NCBI GenBank assembly: GCA_036794825.1
Contig: DAIRGA010000014.1
Location: 1-64,000, forward strand
Origin: RZYY01 sp036794825
GTDB taxonomy: Bacteria > Bacteroidota > Bacteroidia > Bacteroidales > 4484-276
Direction: 5' to 3'
DNA length: 64,000 nucleotides
The translations under genes were made by a program, and so were the position numbers. The notes under the pieces are model-generated. The model was given only the letters and a program-made list of their open reading frames with translations, made no database searches and had not been told where the DNA came from. Below are positions 7,823 to 18,049 of the stretch, piece by piece (the stretch's first letter is position 1; the number at the start of each line of letters is the position of its first letter).

Positions 7823-9051
7823 GCCTTGCCAATCGCTTCAAGCCTTTGCAGCAACGGAGGATGCGAGTAACTCACAAAGACCACCGCCGGGTGAGGACGC
7901 AGGTTACTCAGGTTTTTGACCGACAGCTTTTTCAGCGCTTCTTTCAGGCTTTTCCCGTCAAAATTAACTGCAGCATACCGATCGGCAGCAAATTCGTGCC
8001 GGCGGGAGATTATATTCATCGCTATTCCGATAATCGTCGAAAGCGGGCTGTAAAGGATGCCAAAAGCGAGCACCCCCAAGTGAAAACTTCCCTCAGCAGC
8101 GCCAAGCGCCAGCGAAAGCACCGGGTTGCTGATGAAAACGGACAAGATGTAAAGCACAATCCCTGTCTGGACTACACCCAGCACCATACCGGTTAGCGTG
8201 TGTTTCTTCTTGTAATGACCTATTTCATGTGCCAACACGGCCACCAGCTCATCGGTGGTGTGGTTTTCGATAAGTGTGTCGTATAGCACAATCCGTTTCT
8301 TGGGTCCCAGCCCAGTAAAATAGGCGTTGGCTTTCGACGAACGTTTGGAACCATCAATCACAAAGATGTCTTTCAGCTTGAAACCAACTTTTTTGGAAAA
8401 CGCTTCAATGGCTGACCTCAGATCGCCCTCTGCAAGCGGTTCCTGCTTATTGAACAGCGGCACAATCAGGTTGGAGTAAAACATGGTCATAAAAATGCTG
8501 AAAAAGGTGATGGCGCTCCAGGCTATCAGCCAGAACCACACACCCGTTGAAAGGTAAATCCAGACTATAAGCGCCAGCAGTCCCCCGCCAATCAGTGCTC
8601 CAAGTATCCAGCCTTTGATTTTGTCGAGGATAAAGGTTTTTGGAGTGGTTTTGTTGAAACCGAATTTTTCCTCAATTACAAAGGTGTCGTAAATCGAAAA
8701 TGGGGTTGAAAGGATATCGGAGGCCAGCCCGATTATCCCGAAAAACAGAATTGCCTGCCATATTGGATTATCACTCCAAACCTTCACCCATTGGTCCAGC
8801 CAGGCAAATCCTCCTAAAAACAGCACCAGCAGGATAACCACGAAGGAGAGACTTTCGGTAAGCGCGCCAAACTTGTGGTTTGCTTTCAGGTATTGCTGGG
8901 AACGGCTGTATTCCTTTGCGTCGTAAATTCCTTTCAGTTCATCAGGCAATATTTCGCTGAACCTCGTCGAATTGAGGTATCCCAGCGTCTGATTAAATAC
9001 GAAATCGAGAATAAGTATTGCGATAATGATGGTGAAGATGGTTTCGGGCAC
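7819..9051 (-). CDS. M48 family metallopeptidase (Ste24/CAAX protease 1-like)
   Basis: Integral-membrane zinc peptidase of 410 residues with the layout of the Ste24p family: several membrane segments (about 5-22, 70-88, 100-115, 150-195), the CAAX-protease N-terminal domain, and a catalytic domain with HEIGH at 275-279 and a downstream HEFAADRYA supplying the third zinc ligand. In bacteria, which lack CAAX prenylation, these enzymes are thought to act in membrane-protein quality control. It is the last gene in a minus-strand series after the S41 protease, fabG and the vWA protein, about 100 bases downstream of the vWA gene. Confidence 0.9.
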   Translation of the reverse strand: MPETIFTIIIAILILDFVFNQTLGYLNSTRFSEILPDELKGIYDAKEYSRSQQYLKANHKFGALTESLSFVVILLVLFLGGFAWLDQWVKVWSDNPIWQAILFFGIIGLASDILSTPFSIYDTFVIEEKFGFNKTTPKTFILDKIKGWILGALIGGGLLALIVWIYLSTGVWFWLIAWSAITFFSIFMTMFYSNLIVPLFNKQEPLAEGDLRSAIEAFSKKVGFKLKDIFVIDGSKRSSKANAYFTGLGPKKRIVLYDTLIENHTTDELVAVLAHEIGHYKKKHTLTGMVLGVVQTGIVLYILSVFISNPVLSLALGAAEGSFHLGVLAFGILYSPLSTIIGIAMNIISRRHEFAADRYAAVNFDGKSLKEALKKLSVKNLSNLRPHPAVVFVSYSHPPLLQRLEAIGKA

Positions 9052-9150
9052 AGGTCAGAATGATTTCAATTCGTTGTTAATTATAATGTTAGGCCAATAC
9101 CTGGATTATTTACATTGCATGAAAGTCTGGTCTTTTTCAGGTTAAAATGC

Positions 9151-11235
9151 TTAATACGATCCGCCTCTTTTTCTCATAAACCACTCCGCGCTGAGCAGTG
9201 CAAGGATGAAAAGGAACACCCAGAAAATATTTACCAGCTCGCTGAGCCTTTTTTCGGAATAGACTACTGTGCGGATGTCGTTGCGGGCTTTTAGCTTCTC
9301 AGGAATTGCATCTATACCGGCGGGGTAAATCATTTCGCCGCCATGCCTGGATGCAAGCCTGTAAAGCAGGTTGTGATCGGCAATGGTGTTCATGGCTTCG
9401 ATGTTGAGCGGCGAAACGGTAAACTCGCCCTGACTGCGATTGAGCTTATCTCCCACCCTCACCGTAGCCTCGTAGGTGTAGTTATCCACCGGCAGCACAC
9501 CGGCATTCAACTGGTAAGCATTAGCGGTCTTGCCGAAAAGAAAAGGGTAAGTTTCGCCTGTACTGTTTTTTATGGTCATCTCCACATCCGGCGTGTTGAT
9601 GAGTTCGTAGCTCTGGTTGTAAACTTCGGCATCGAAACGGATCGGCTCATTTTCCATGAAGTTATTTTCGGCTGTAACCCTGAAATAACTTCTGTCGGCC
9701 TTTACCGAAAGATACTGCACAATTTTGGAAAAGATTTCATTGAAAGCATTGTGGTTTCCCTGTTTCTGGAAATTGGCAAGCCGCCAGCGCCAGATCCCTT
9801 CACCGGCAATGATTCCGGTTTTGTTGCTCAAAGTCTGGTTGAAAACGAACAATGGGTAACCGGTGGTCAGCGAGCCGATTTGCTGATTGAACAGGGTGTT
9901 GGCCGAAACTTGAGTCCTGATCTCGCCAAAAGGGGTAACCAGCGGTGGAAATCCTTCGATGGCTCTTATGGTTTCGTTGCTGACGGTGAAAAGCGAAAAT
10001 TCCTTGTTAATGGAAGGCAGCGCTTCGTTGAAAAGATCCCGCTCGGCCAAAATCTGCATACCGGCATTTAATCCGTTGAATTGGCTGAGGTTAGATTGTG
10101 ATCCGAGAATGAAAAGGATTGGAATTCCCTTTTGCCCTGCTTCCGTAATAATCTTGCCGATGTTATCCCTACCACCGGGCAACTGATGCAGGATAATCAG
10201 GTTGAATTCGCCGATATTTCCGGTAAACTGACTGAAAACCGAGTGTGTGACCTCGTTGGTGAAATTGCTCTCGATGGCCTCTTTTAGTGCGGCAATATCG
10301 GGATGAGGTGATTGCGAAAGAATGAGAATTTTCTGCTTGGTGTCGAGCACGTCAACGAAAATCTCCTGGCTGTTATTAACTAAACTGATTTCCCCCTCCA
10401 GTGGCCGGAGGCTGATGCGGTAGCGCTGAAGTCCTGCTCTTTCGGCGGTGAGAGAAATCTGAACGGTTTCGCTGTGCTGGTTCGACGAAAAAGTAAAGTT
10501 TTGGGAGAATAGCGTTGTTCCTCCCTGGGTAATCGTAAGCACACTGGTTTGTCCCTGGTACAAATTAGCTCCGACAACTACTTCAACCGGAAAAATGTTT
10601 CCCTTAAAAGCGATGCGGTTAAAGTTAACCCTTCGCAGGAAGAGGTCTTTTTTAACGCTGGTGTCGCCCAATGCAAGGGTATAAATGGGAAATTTGATCT
10701 TTTCGGAACTGTAAACCGGGTTGATGCCCTTGTTGTAAAGCCCGTCGGTAGCCAATAGCATCGCGCCGACATTCCGGTTGGAATACCGGGTAATAATCTC
10801 CTCAAATAGTGCTGAAATATCGGTTTGCCGCCCTGTGAAATCAAAATCATCTCCCTCTGTTACTTCATCTCCAAATTTATAAGTCCTGACCGAGTAATCC
10901 TTCTCCAGGACGTCAATAAGTTCCTGAAAATGTGCGCGGTATTCATTACTGTAAAAAGCGGAGTCCTCTCCTACCAGTAACGACCCGGAATTATCCTGAG
11001 CCAGAATGAGAATGGGTTTTTCATAATTTCGGAAAAAACTTTTCAGCATCGGGGTCAATAGCAGAAAAGCAATAATAGTAACCGCAGCAAACCGGAATGC
11101 GGCAAGTAATTTTCGCGTGAGCGGGCTGAAGTCCTCTTTACTGTTTTTGTAATACAGAACACCGCTGTAAGCCAATCCTGCAAGCAAACAGAAAATGATC
11201 AACCACCCCGGTGACTCGGTAACTATATTCAACAA
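9151..11235 (-). CDS. Membrane-anchored vWA-like protein
   Basis: 694 residues, not recognisable as a characterised gene. It has two N-terminal membrane helices (about 10-27 and 45-62), a soluble region starting with a MIDAS-like DxSxS (D81-N-S83-G-S85), a long beta-rich extracytoplasmic part, and a C-terminal membrane helix (VNIFWVFLFILALLSAEWF) with a short MRKRGGSY tail. Proteins of this architecture are widespread in Bacteroidetes and recall BatA/BatB-like and aerotolerance-type membrane proteins. It starts 27 bases after fabG on the same strand. A role in envelope stress or oxidative tolerance is only a guess. Confidence 0.6.
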   Translation of the reverse strand: MLNIVTESPGWLIIFCLLAGLAYSGVLYYKNSKEDFSPLTRKLLAAFRFAAVTIIAFLLLTPMLKSFFRNYEKPILILAQDNSGSLLVGEDSAFYSNEYRAHFQELIDVLEKDYSVRTYKFGDEVTEGDDFDFTGRQTDISALFEEIITRYSNRNVGAMLLATDGLYNKGINPVYSSEKIKFPIYTLALGDTSVKKDLFLRRVNFNRIAFKGNIFPVEVVVGANLYQGQTSVLTITQGGTTLFSQNFTFSSNQHSETVQISLTAERAGLQRYRISLRPLEGEISLVNNSQEIFVDVLDTKQKILILSQSPHPDIAALKEAIESNFTNEVTHSVFSQFTGNIGEFNLIILHQLPGGRDNIGKIITEAGQKGIPILFILGSQSNLSQFNGLNAGMQILAERDLFNEALPSINKEFSLFTVSNETIRAIEGFPPLVTPFGEIRTQVSANTLFNQQIGSLTTGYPLFVFNQTLSNKTGIIAGEGIWRWRLANFQKQGNHNAFNEIFSKIVQYLSVKADRSYFRVTAENNFMENEPIRFDAEVYNQSYELINTPDVEMTIKNSTGETYPFLFGKTANAYQLNAGVLPVDNYTYEATVRVGDKLNRSQGEFTVSPLNIEAMNTIADHNLLYRLASRHGGEMIYPAGIDAIPEKLKARNDIRTVVYSEKRLSELVNIFWVFLFILALLSAEWFMRKRGGSY

Positions 11236-11262
11236 CTTGATTCTGATTAAAAATGGATTAAT

Positions 11263-12009
11263 TTACATGTGCATACCACCATCCACGCTGATTACCTGGC
11301 CAGTGACATAAGACGACAGTTCCGAGGCAAGGAAAATGGCAATGTCAGCAACATCTTCGGGTTTTCCGGAACGCCGTAACGGTATGTTTTTTATCCAGTT
11401 ATCGCGAACATCTTCGGGCAACTTATCGGTCATGGCAGTTTCGATAAAGCCAGGGGCTATGGCGTTGCAACGAATTCCGCGCGAGCCAAACTCCTGGGCG
11501 ATGGATTTGGTGAACCCAATCAGCCCGGCTTTGGAGGCACTATAGTTGGACTGACCTGCGTTGCCTTCAAGTCCCACCACGGAGCTCATGTTGATGATCG
11601 AGCCACTGCGCTGCTTGAGCATTACGCGCTGCACAGCCTTGGTCATGTTGAAAATAGATTTCAGGTTCACCTTTATCACAAGATCCCAATCCTGCTCGGT
11701 CATTCGCAGCAAAAGGTTATCGCGGGTGATCCCGGCATTGTTGACCAGGATATCAATCTGGCCAAAATCTTTCAGAACCTCGCTGATCAGAGCGTCGGAG
11801 GCTTCATAGGAGCTGGCGTCGGATGCGTAGGCTTTTCCTTTCACGCCATATCTTTCGATCTCCTTAACCACATTCAGGGCATCATCATCCACTTTCAGGT
11901 CTGAAATGGCCACATCAGCACCATGCATTGCATAAGCAAGAGCAATGGCTCTTCCGATTCCGCGCGATCCACCGGTGACCAGTGCCTTTTTATTTTCGAG
12001 TAATTTCAT
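11263..12009 (-). CDS. fabG: 3-oxoacyl-[ACP] reductase
   Basis: NADPH-dependent reduction of 3-oxoacyl-ACP in fatty-acid synthesis, cytosolic. 248 residues with the classical SDR layout: GGSRGIG at 13-19, NNAG at 90-93, catalytic Ser143, Tyr156 and Lys160, and the C-terminal YVTGQVISVDGGM typical of FabG. It sits between the S41 protease and the vWA gene on the minus strand with gaps of 37 and 27 bases. No other fatty-acid genes adjoin it here; plsX and fabH are at the far end of the window. Confidence 0.92.
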   Translation of the reverse strand: MKLLENKKALVTGGSRGIGRAIALAYAMHGADVAISDLKVDDDALNVVKEIERYGVKGKAYASDASSYEASDALISEVLKDFGQIDILVNNAGITRDNLLLRMTEQDWDLVIKVNLKSIFNMTKAVQRVMLKQRSGSIINMSSVVGLEGNAGQSNYSASKAGLIGFTKSIAQEFGSRGIRCNAIAPGFIETAMTDKLPEDVRDNWIKNIPLRRSGKPEDVADIAIFLASELSSYVTGQVISVDGGMHM

Positions 12010-12046
12010 TTTTCGATGTTTAAAAATTGATAGAAATATTTGATTA

Positions 12047-13675
12047 TCAGTGTAGATTCAATTCGGTAAATACCTTTCCGCTCTGCATCAGGTCAATGGC
12101 CACCTTCAGCTCGGAGTCCAAATCGTTGATCATTAAAAAATAAGCATTGACATCCCAAAGATTGCGTGCTAACATGGCTTTGATCTGGATTTTGAGATCG
12201 GCCTCGGGATAATAATATTTATCGGAATCCTTGCGCACAACGTTTTTTTCGGTGGCCAATGCGAGAAACTCTCCAAATATCTGGTCATCAACCACAAAAT
12301 TATCTCTGAAACTCTCGACTGTCGGGAAATTTTTCTGAAGGTTTCTGCGATTTTTATCCAGATAATTAAGGGTGAAAGTATTGAAAATGCCTTTGCGCAC
12401 CAGCTCGGCGTAATAATCAGAGAATCTGGTGGAGTCAATGGGTGTGAAAATATCAGGCATGATACCGCCACCGCCATGCACCACACGACCATTAGGAGTG
12501 TAATACTTGAGTGAGTCGGGGAATTCAATGCTTTTTGCATCCACCAGTTCACCGCTCTCGAGCCGCCGGTTGAGGTCTTTGTAATAATCTTCGGTTTCGC
12601 CATGCTCATAAGGCTTTTGGATACTGCGTCCGGTAGGCGTAAAATAACGGGCTGTGGTGAGTCGAATCATGGAACCATCAGGCAGGTTGAAGGGACGTTG
12701 AACGAGGCCTTTTCCAAACGAGCGGCGACCGACCACCAATCCTCTGTCCCAGTCCTGTATTGCGCCAGACACAATTTCGCTGGCCGAAGCGGAGCCTTCG
12801 TTAATCATCACTATCACACGTCCGTTGAGCAGATCGCCCGTAGCTGTGGACCTGAACTCCTGCTTAGGTGAACGCATCCCCTCGGTATAAACGATCAGCT
12901 TGTCGGCCGGCAAAAACTGGTCGCTCAATTCCACCGCAACATTCAGAAATCCACCAGAATTACCTCTCAGGTCAAGGATCAGATCTTTCATTCCCTGCCC
13001 TCGGAGTTTAACAACCGATTCGTGAAACTCCGTCATTGATGATTTGGCAAAACGGGTCAGCTTGATGTAGCCGATCCCGGGAGCCGCCATGTAGGTGGCA
13101 TCAATGCTGTTCAAAGGTATTTTATCCCTCACGATGCTGAAATCAATCAGGTCTTTTTTATCGCTCCGCAAAATCGAAACTTCGACCGTTGTGCCTTTCT
13201 TGCCTCTCAACCGCTCCATCACAAATTCGTTATTCACTTTCGGGCCAAAAGCATCTTCCCCATTGATTTTGATGATTTTATCCCCCGCCAGGATGCCGAG
13301 TTTATCAGACGGACCACCGGGAACCGGAGCCACCACCAGTATGGTATCATTAAACATCTGGAAGGTAACACCAATGCCTTCAAACTCCGACTCGAGAGGC
13401 TCGTTCACTCTGCGCACATCGTCGGAGGAGATATAGGAGGAATGCGGATCAAGCTCCTTTAGCATGGCGATTATGGCTTTTTCGACAAGATCGGGAGCGT
13501 CAATGCTGTCAACATATCCAAATTCGATGATCTGCAGTGTAGTTGCAAATTTCTGCGTGGTTTGCCGGGTTTTGTCTGCCTGGGCAAATGTAAAGGTTGA
13601 TGTTAAAACTAAAACTGCAACAAAAGCCAGTTTAACAAACCTATGTATTTGATAATTAACAACTTTGGCATACAT
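12047..13675 (-). CDS. S41 family C-terminal processing peptidase
   Basis: Periplasmic serine protease of 542 residues. A signal sequence (KLAFVAVLVLTSTFTFAQ, ending near residue 31) leads into a helical segment, a PDZ domain (about 95-185) and the S41 catalytic domain. GSASASE is at 294-300, with Ser297 and Lys322 as the probable catalytic dyad; DLRGNSGG at 235-242 is also typical. A C-terminal extension of about 150 residues follows. The family trims or degrades proteins from C-terminal ends. It is first in the minus-strand group with fabG, and divergent from rmuC. Confidence 0.9.
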   Translation of the reverse strand: MYAKVVNYQIHRFVKLAFVAVLVLTSTFTFAQADKTRQTTQKFATTLQIIEFGYVDSIDAPDLVEKAIIAMLKELDPHSSYISSDDVRRVNEPLESEFEGIGVTFQMFNDTILVVAPVPGGPSDKLGILAGDKIIKINGEDAFGPKVNNEFVMERLRGKKGTTVEVSILRSDKKDLIDFSIVRDKIPLNSIDATYMAAPGIGYIKLTRFAKSSMTEFHESVVKLRGQGMKDLILDLRGNSGGFLNVAVELSDQFLPADKLIVYTEGMRSPKQEFRSTATGDLLNGRVIVMINEGSASASEIVSGAIQDWDRGLVVGRRSFGKGLVQRPFNLPDGSMIRLTTARYFTPTGRSIQKPYEHGETEDYYKDLNRRLESGELVDAKSIEFPDSLKYYTPNGRVVHGGGGIMPDIFTPIDSTRFSDYYAELVRKGIFNTFTLNYLDKNRRNLQKNFPTVESFRDNFVVDDQIFGEFLALATEKNVVRKDSDKYYYPEADLKIQIKAMLARNLWDVNAYFLMINDLDSELKVAIDLMQSGKVFTELNLH

Positions 13676-13858
13676 GATGATGGTTTTTTAAATCTTTCAC
13701 TAAAAGTAAAACGTCCAAACGATAGCAAAATGAAAATATTTTTTTTGCGCCGGACAATCCTCTTAGTAACGGTATTTTGTAAGGAAATAACAGCCGGACA
13801 AGGGAATTGTTTTTCGGATCATTTTCTCATTCACTACTGCGCATTGCCTATTTTCGTG

Positions 13859-13866
13859 TAGATTTG
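13859..13866 (+). promoter_or_regulatory. -7-like box (TAGATTTG) for rmuC
   Basis: Matches TAnnTTTG and lies 30 bases upstream of the rmuC ATG at 13897, inside the longer frame that opens at 13807. It supports the downstream start. No -33 TTTG at the expected distance. Confidence 0.35.
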
Positions 13867-13896
13867 CTTTTCCAAATTTTTAAAAAACATCCTTTT

Positions 13897-15372
13897 ATGA
13901 TCACACTCCTGCTCATCATCAACATCGTACTTGTTGCGGCTGCCATTGTTTTGGTTGTTTTATTCCGTCCTCGTAAAACCGAAGATTTCCAGGGATTAAA
14001 CTCAAAACTGATCGAACTTCACTCTGCGTTGCAAAAGTTTGAAGCGGGTCTGAAAGACGATTTCCGTATCAACCGCGAAGAGAGTAGCAGGCTGAATAAA
14101 GAGAACCGTGATGAACTTGGGGGAAAATTTACAGAGTTTTCGGGGCAAATGCTCATTCAACTGGATAAGAATTTTGCCCAGGTTCAGGAAAGATTGAAAG
14201 AACTTACCCAGCAGGCGAGGGCAGACACTCTCCAGATGCGTGAGGAGACCAAAAAGGAGATCAGGGGATTCCAGGATGCTTTTGATAAGAATGTGAAGTC
14301 ATTCAATGAGTTACAGCGCGAAAAGTTTGGTCAGCTGATCGAAGAACTCCGGCAGAAATTCGGCAACCTGGAGGAAAAATTGAAGGAAAAACTGGGTTTG
14401 CTCGAAAATCAGCAAAAAGAGCTGGTGGAGACTACAGAGAAAAAACTGGAGCAGATGCGCGAGACGGTGGATGAGAAGCTGCAAAAGACGCTGAATGAGC
14501 GCCTCAGTCAGTCGTTCGAAACTGTCGGTAAGCAGTTGCAGGCCGTTCAGGAGGGCTTGGGAGAGATGAAAAACCTGGCTCAGGATGTCGGTGGATTGAA
14601 GAAAGTACTCAGCAATGTAAAGATACGCGGAGGAATCGGCGAGGTTCAGCTCTCGATGCTCCTCGACCAGATGCTTGCACCGGAACAGTTTGAAGCCAAC
14701 GTGGTTACCAAAAAAGGAAGCAGCGAAAGGGTAGAATTTGCCATCCGCCTGCCCGGAAAAGACGACCATCAAAGCGTGGTTTATCTGCCTATTGACGCCA
14801 AATTCCCGAAAGATACCTACGAACACCTGATTGATGCTTACGAAAGCGGCGACCCTATGGCCATCGAAGCCGCCAATAAAAACATCGAAAGCGTCATCAA
14901 AAAAATGGCAAGGGATATCCGTGATAAATACCTCGATCCCCCCAATACCACCGATTTCGCCATCATGTTCCTGCCTTTCGAAGGAATTTATGCCGAGGTT
15001 ATCCGGCGTTCGGCGCTATTTGAACAATTGCACAACGAATTTAAAATCGTAGTTACCGGCCCCACCACCCTCGCCGCCATCCTCAACAGCCTGCAGATGG
15101 GCTTCAGGACGCTCGTCATTCAGAAGCGCAGCAGCGAAGTCTGGAATATTCTGGCCGCCGTAAAAGCCGAGTTCGAAAAGTTTGGCGGAATGCTCGACAA
15201 AGCGCACAAACAGATCACTACTGCCGGCCAAACCATCGAGCAGCTCAAGGGAACCCGCACCAGAGCCATCAACCAGCGGCTAAAGGGTGTCCTGGCACTG
15301 CCCGCCAGCGAAGCCACGGAGATTTTCCCTGAACTTGCCGGCGCCGAGGATAATGATGAAACTGAGGAATAG
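13897..15372 (+). CDS. rmuC: RmuC family DNA recombination protein
   Basis: 491 residues from the ATG at 13897. An N-terminal membrane anchor (MITLLLIINIVLVAAAIVLVV) is followed by about 200 residues of charged coiled coil rich in E, K and Q, and then the RmuC domain (VSNVKIRGGIGEVQL-like region through FVVTGPTTLAAILNSL-like region; VIQKRSSEVWNILAAVKAEF). RmuC limits inversions at short repeats in E. coli, probably as a nuclease-like factor. I prefer this start because the 30 residues upstream look non-coding and precede a promoter-like box. Confidence 0.88.
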   Translation: MITLLLIINIVLVAAAIVLVVLFRPRKTEDFQGLNSKLIELHSALQKFEAGLKDDFRINREESSRLNKENRDELGGKFTEFSGQMLIQLDKNFAQVQERLKELTQQARADTLQMREETKKEIRGFQDAFDKNVKSFNELQREKFGQLIEELRQKFGNLEEKLKEKLGLLENQQKELVETTEKKLEQMRETVDEKLQKTLNERLSQSFETVGKQLQAVQEGLGEMKNLAQDVGGLKKVLSNVKIRGGIGEVQLSMLLDQMLAPEQFEANVVTKKGSSERVEFAIRLPGKDDHQSVVYLPIDAKFPKDTYEHLIDAYESGDPMAIEAANKNIESVIKKMARDIRDKYLDPPNTTDFAIMFLPFEGIYAEVIRRSALFEQLHNEFKIVVTGPTTLAAILNSLQMGFRTLVIQKRSSEVWNILAAVKAEFEKFGGMLDKAHKQITTAGQTIEQLKGTRTRAINQRLKGVLALPASEATEIFPELAGAEDNDETEE

Positions 15373-15420
15373 CAAAGGTTTCATCAACGCTCATAAGATT
15401 TAATGTTAAGACATGTGACT

Positions 15421-15470
15421 TTTGGGATTTGTTTTTTGGGATTTGTTTGTCTGTTGGTGTTTGTCTGTTG
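15421..15470. repeat. Short tandem repeat with 14-bp period
   Basis: Two perfect 14-base units (TTTGGGATTTGTTT at 15421-15434 and 15435-15448) are followed by a second pair at the same period (GTCTGTTG at 15449-15456 and 15463-15470 with a six-base spacer). The region is G/T-rich on the plus strand and lies between rmuC and mutS2. No function is evident. Confidence 0.6.
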
Positions 15471-15532
15471 GAATTTCTCGATTGGGATTACAATCAAATG
15501 GTTACCATGAGAGCCTGATACTCTGCAAATCT

Positions 15533-15540
15533 TAATTTTG
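15533..15540 (+). promoter_or_regulatory. -7-like box (TAATTTTG) for mutS2
   Basis: Matches TAnnTTTG 14 bases before the GTG start of mutS2, implying a very short leader. There is no clear -33 element. Confidence 0.35.
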
Positions 15541-15554
15541 CCAAAAAAATAACC

Positions 15555-17999
15555 GTGATTTTTCCGCACAATTTTGAAGAGAAAATTGGTTTCGACCAGG
15601 TGAGGCAACTGCTTTCAGATCAGTGTGTAAGTATTATGGGGAGAGAGTTTACCAGCAAAATGAGGTTTGAAACCAATTTCTCACAAGTGGAACGAAAAGT
15701 TGGCCAGGCCGCAGAATTTCTTCAAATTCTGAAGTTTGAAAATCCATTTCCAGCTCAGAATTATTTCAACCTGATTCCGGAGCTGCAACGCATTAAGTTA
15801 CCGGGAACCTACATTTTTCAGGAGCAGTTGTTCGACCTGAAGAGTTCGCTCGAATCGCTCAGCGATGTGATCCATTACCTGCAAAAACTCGATTGTTCCA
15901 AATACCCCCTTTTACTCCAACTTGCTGAAGGGAAAGAGGTTGACAAGGATATCCTCCGCGAAATCAGCCGCATAATTGATGATAAAGGAAACATAAGGGA
16001 CAACGCTTCTGATCAATTGAAGGAAATCAGGCACAGGTTGATAAAGCTGGCCGGCGAGATCGACAAGTCGGTGCGACAGGTGCTGATCCTGGCCAGAAAG
16101 AACGGCTGGCTCAACCCCAACGACGACATCACTATAAGAAACGGCCGGATGGTAATCCCGGTTCCGGCATCCAACAAGCGGAAAATCAGGGGTTTTGTGC
16201 ACGATGAATCCGCTACCGGCCAAACGGTTTACATCGAACCTGCCGAAGCCCTTGACGCAAACAACGAAATCCTCGAACTGCAAAATGCCGAAAAGCGTGA
16301 AATCATCCGCATCCTGTCCGTTTTCACTGACCTGATCCGCCCCCGGATTGACGACCTCACCGGCGGATATCATTTCCTCGGCCTGATTGACTTCATCAGG
16401 GCAAAGGCGGCCCTGGCAATAAAGATCAACGCCGCAAAACCGATGATGTACGAAACCCCGCTGATTCGCTGGCGCCGGGCAGTGCATCCCATGTTATACC
16501 TCGTTCATCAAAAACAAAAAAAAGCCGTTGAGCCACTCACCATCGAGCTGAACCAGGAAAACAGGATACTGGTCATTTCGGGGCCAAACGCCGGCGGAAA
16601 ATCGGTGTGTCTCAAAACGGCCGGACTACTCCAATACATGCTTCAGTGCGGGTTGCTGGTTCCCATGGACGATAACTCTGAAACCGGCATGTTCAAAGAC
16701 ATTTTTATTGACATCGGCGACGAGCAATCCATCGAGGACGACCTGAGCACCTACACTTCGCATCTGCGCAACATGAAACATCTGGCGCTGAAAGCCAGCC
16801 GGCAAAGCCTTTTCCTGATTGATGAATTTGGAACCGGCACCGAACCCCAGCTTGGAGGCGCCATCGCAGAAGCCATCCTCGAACACCTCAACCACAAAGA
16901 GGCTTTCGGCGTCATCACAACCCATTACGGCAACCTGAAACAAATGGCCGGAAAAACTCCCGGACTGATCAACGGCGCCATGCTTTTCGACACCAGGGAG
17001 ATGCGGCCGCTTTACCGCCTCCAGATCGGAAATCCGGGAAGTTCTTTTGCCTTCGAAATCGCACGAAAAACCGGATTCCCCTGGTTTATCCTGCGAAATG
17101 CCGAGAAAAAGGTGGGTAAGGCACAGATCAAATTCGAACAGCAGTTGCAACAACTCGAACTCGAGAAAAAAGAGTTACTCGAAAAACAGCGGTCATTGGC
17201 TGAGGCCGAGAAAAAGATGAACGAACTGAAATCGAAATATGACCAATTAACCACAAAACTGCTCGAATCCAAAGACAAAGTGATGAGCGATGCGCGCTCC
17301 GAAGCAAACAGGATTATCGAAGAGAGTAACCGGCTGGTGGAAAACACGATACGGGAAATAAAAGAGGCACAGGCCGAAAAAGAGAGGACAAAACAAATCA
17401 GAGAAAAGCTGAAATCCGAAGCCAGTCAGATCATCGCAGAAGCTGCTCCTGTTAAGGAGTCTAAATTGTCACAACCTCCCCAGCCTGAAAAACCCAGACC
17501 GAAAAAAGAGAAACCGGCAAAAGACGAAGGAAAGATTTTCATTGGCAACCGCGTCCGCATCCCACCGCAACAATCCGTGGGCGAGGTGATGGATATTTCG
17601 GGAAACGAAGCCGTGGTGAGCTTTGGCAGTATGATGATGCGCGTGCCCTTCGAAAAGCTCGTCAATGTGGGCGAAGAGGAATTTTATCAGAAGGTGATGA
17701 TCAAGCGAAGCAGCCAGAAGAGCGTCATCAGCGACATCAACACCCGGATGGCCAACTTCAGCCCGACACTCGATGTCAGGGGAATGCGTGCCGAAGAGGT
17801 AATACCGGAGCTTTCGAAGTACATTGACGATGCTATGCTCCTCAATATCCGTGAGTTGAAAATCATCCACGGCAAAGGCAACGGGATACTGAGAAAGGTA
17901 ATCAGGGACAACCTACGCGCTGTTGCCGATGTGATCCAGATTGAAGATGAACACGTTGAACGGGGTGGCAGCGGCGCTACAATGGTGCGATTAAAGTGA
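15555..17999 (+). CDS. mutS2: MutS2 family endonuclease/ribosome-rescue ATPase
   Basis: 814 residues, starting at a GTG (MIFPHNFEEKIGFDQV matches the family N terminus). Domains in order: MutS core helices, an ABC-type ATPase with Walker A GPNAGGKS at 343-350 and Walker B LIDEFGTGTEP, a long coiled coil (about 515-625), a charged linker, a KOW-like small beta domain, and a C-terminal Smr domain (LDVRGMRAEE, then HGKGNGILR) carrying the nuclease signature. MutS2 proteins suppress recombination and, in some bacteria, act on collided ribosomes. The Smr motif reads HGKGNG where HGKGTG is common, a conservative change. Confidence 0.95.
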   Translation: MIFPHNFEEKIGFDQVRQLLSDQCVSIMGREFTSKMRFETNFSQVERKVGQAAEFLQILKFENPFPAQNYFNLIPELQRIKLPGTYIFQEQLFDLKSSLESLSDVIHYLQKLDCSKYPLLLQLAEGKEVDKDILREISRIIDDKGNIRDNASDQLKEIRHRLIKLAGEIDKSVRQVLILARKNGWLNPNDDITIRNGRMVIPVPASNKRKIRGFVHDESATGQTVYIEPAEALDANNEILELQNAEKREIIRILSVFTDLIRPRIDDLTGGYHFLGLIDFIRAKAALAIKINAAKPMMYETPLIRWRRAVHPMLYLVHQKQKKAVEPLTIELNQENRILVISGPNAGGKSVCLKTAGLLQYMLQCGLLVPMDDNSETGMFKDIFIDIGDEQSIEDDLSTYTSHLRNMKHLALKASRQSLFLIDEFGTGTEPQLGGAIAEAILEHLNHKEAFGVITTHYGNLKQMAGKTPGLINGAMLFDTREMRPLYRLQIGNPGSSFAFEIARKTGFPWFILRNAEKKVGKAQIKFEQQLQQLELEKKELLEKQRSLAEAEKKMNELKSKYDQLTTKLLESKDKVMSDARSEANRIIEESNRLVENTIREIKEAQAEKERTKQIREKLKSEASQIIAEAAPVKESKLSQPPQPEKPRPKKEKPAKDEGKIFIGNRVRIPPQQSVGEVMDISGNEAVVSFGSMMMRVPFEKLVNVGEEEFYQKVMIKRSSQKSVISDINTRMANFSPTLDVRGMRAEEVIPELSKYIDDAMLLNIRELKIIHGKGNGILRKVIRDNLRAVADVIQIEDEHVERGGSGATMVRLK

Positions 18000-18049
18000 T
18001 TTATTTGTTAGACAACGCAACATCCGCACTCCATTGTTGTTAATAGGGC

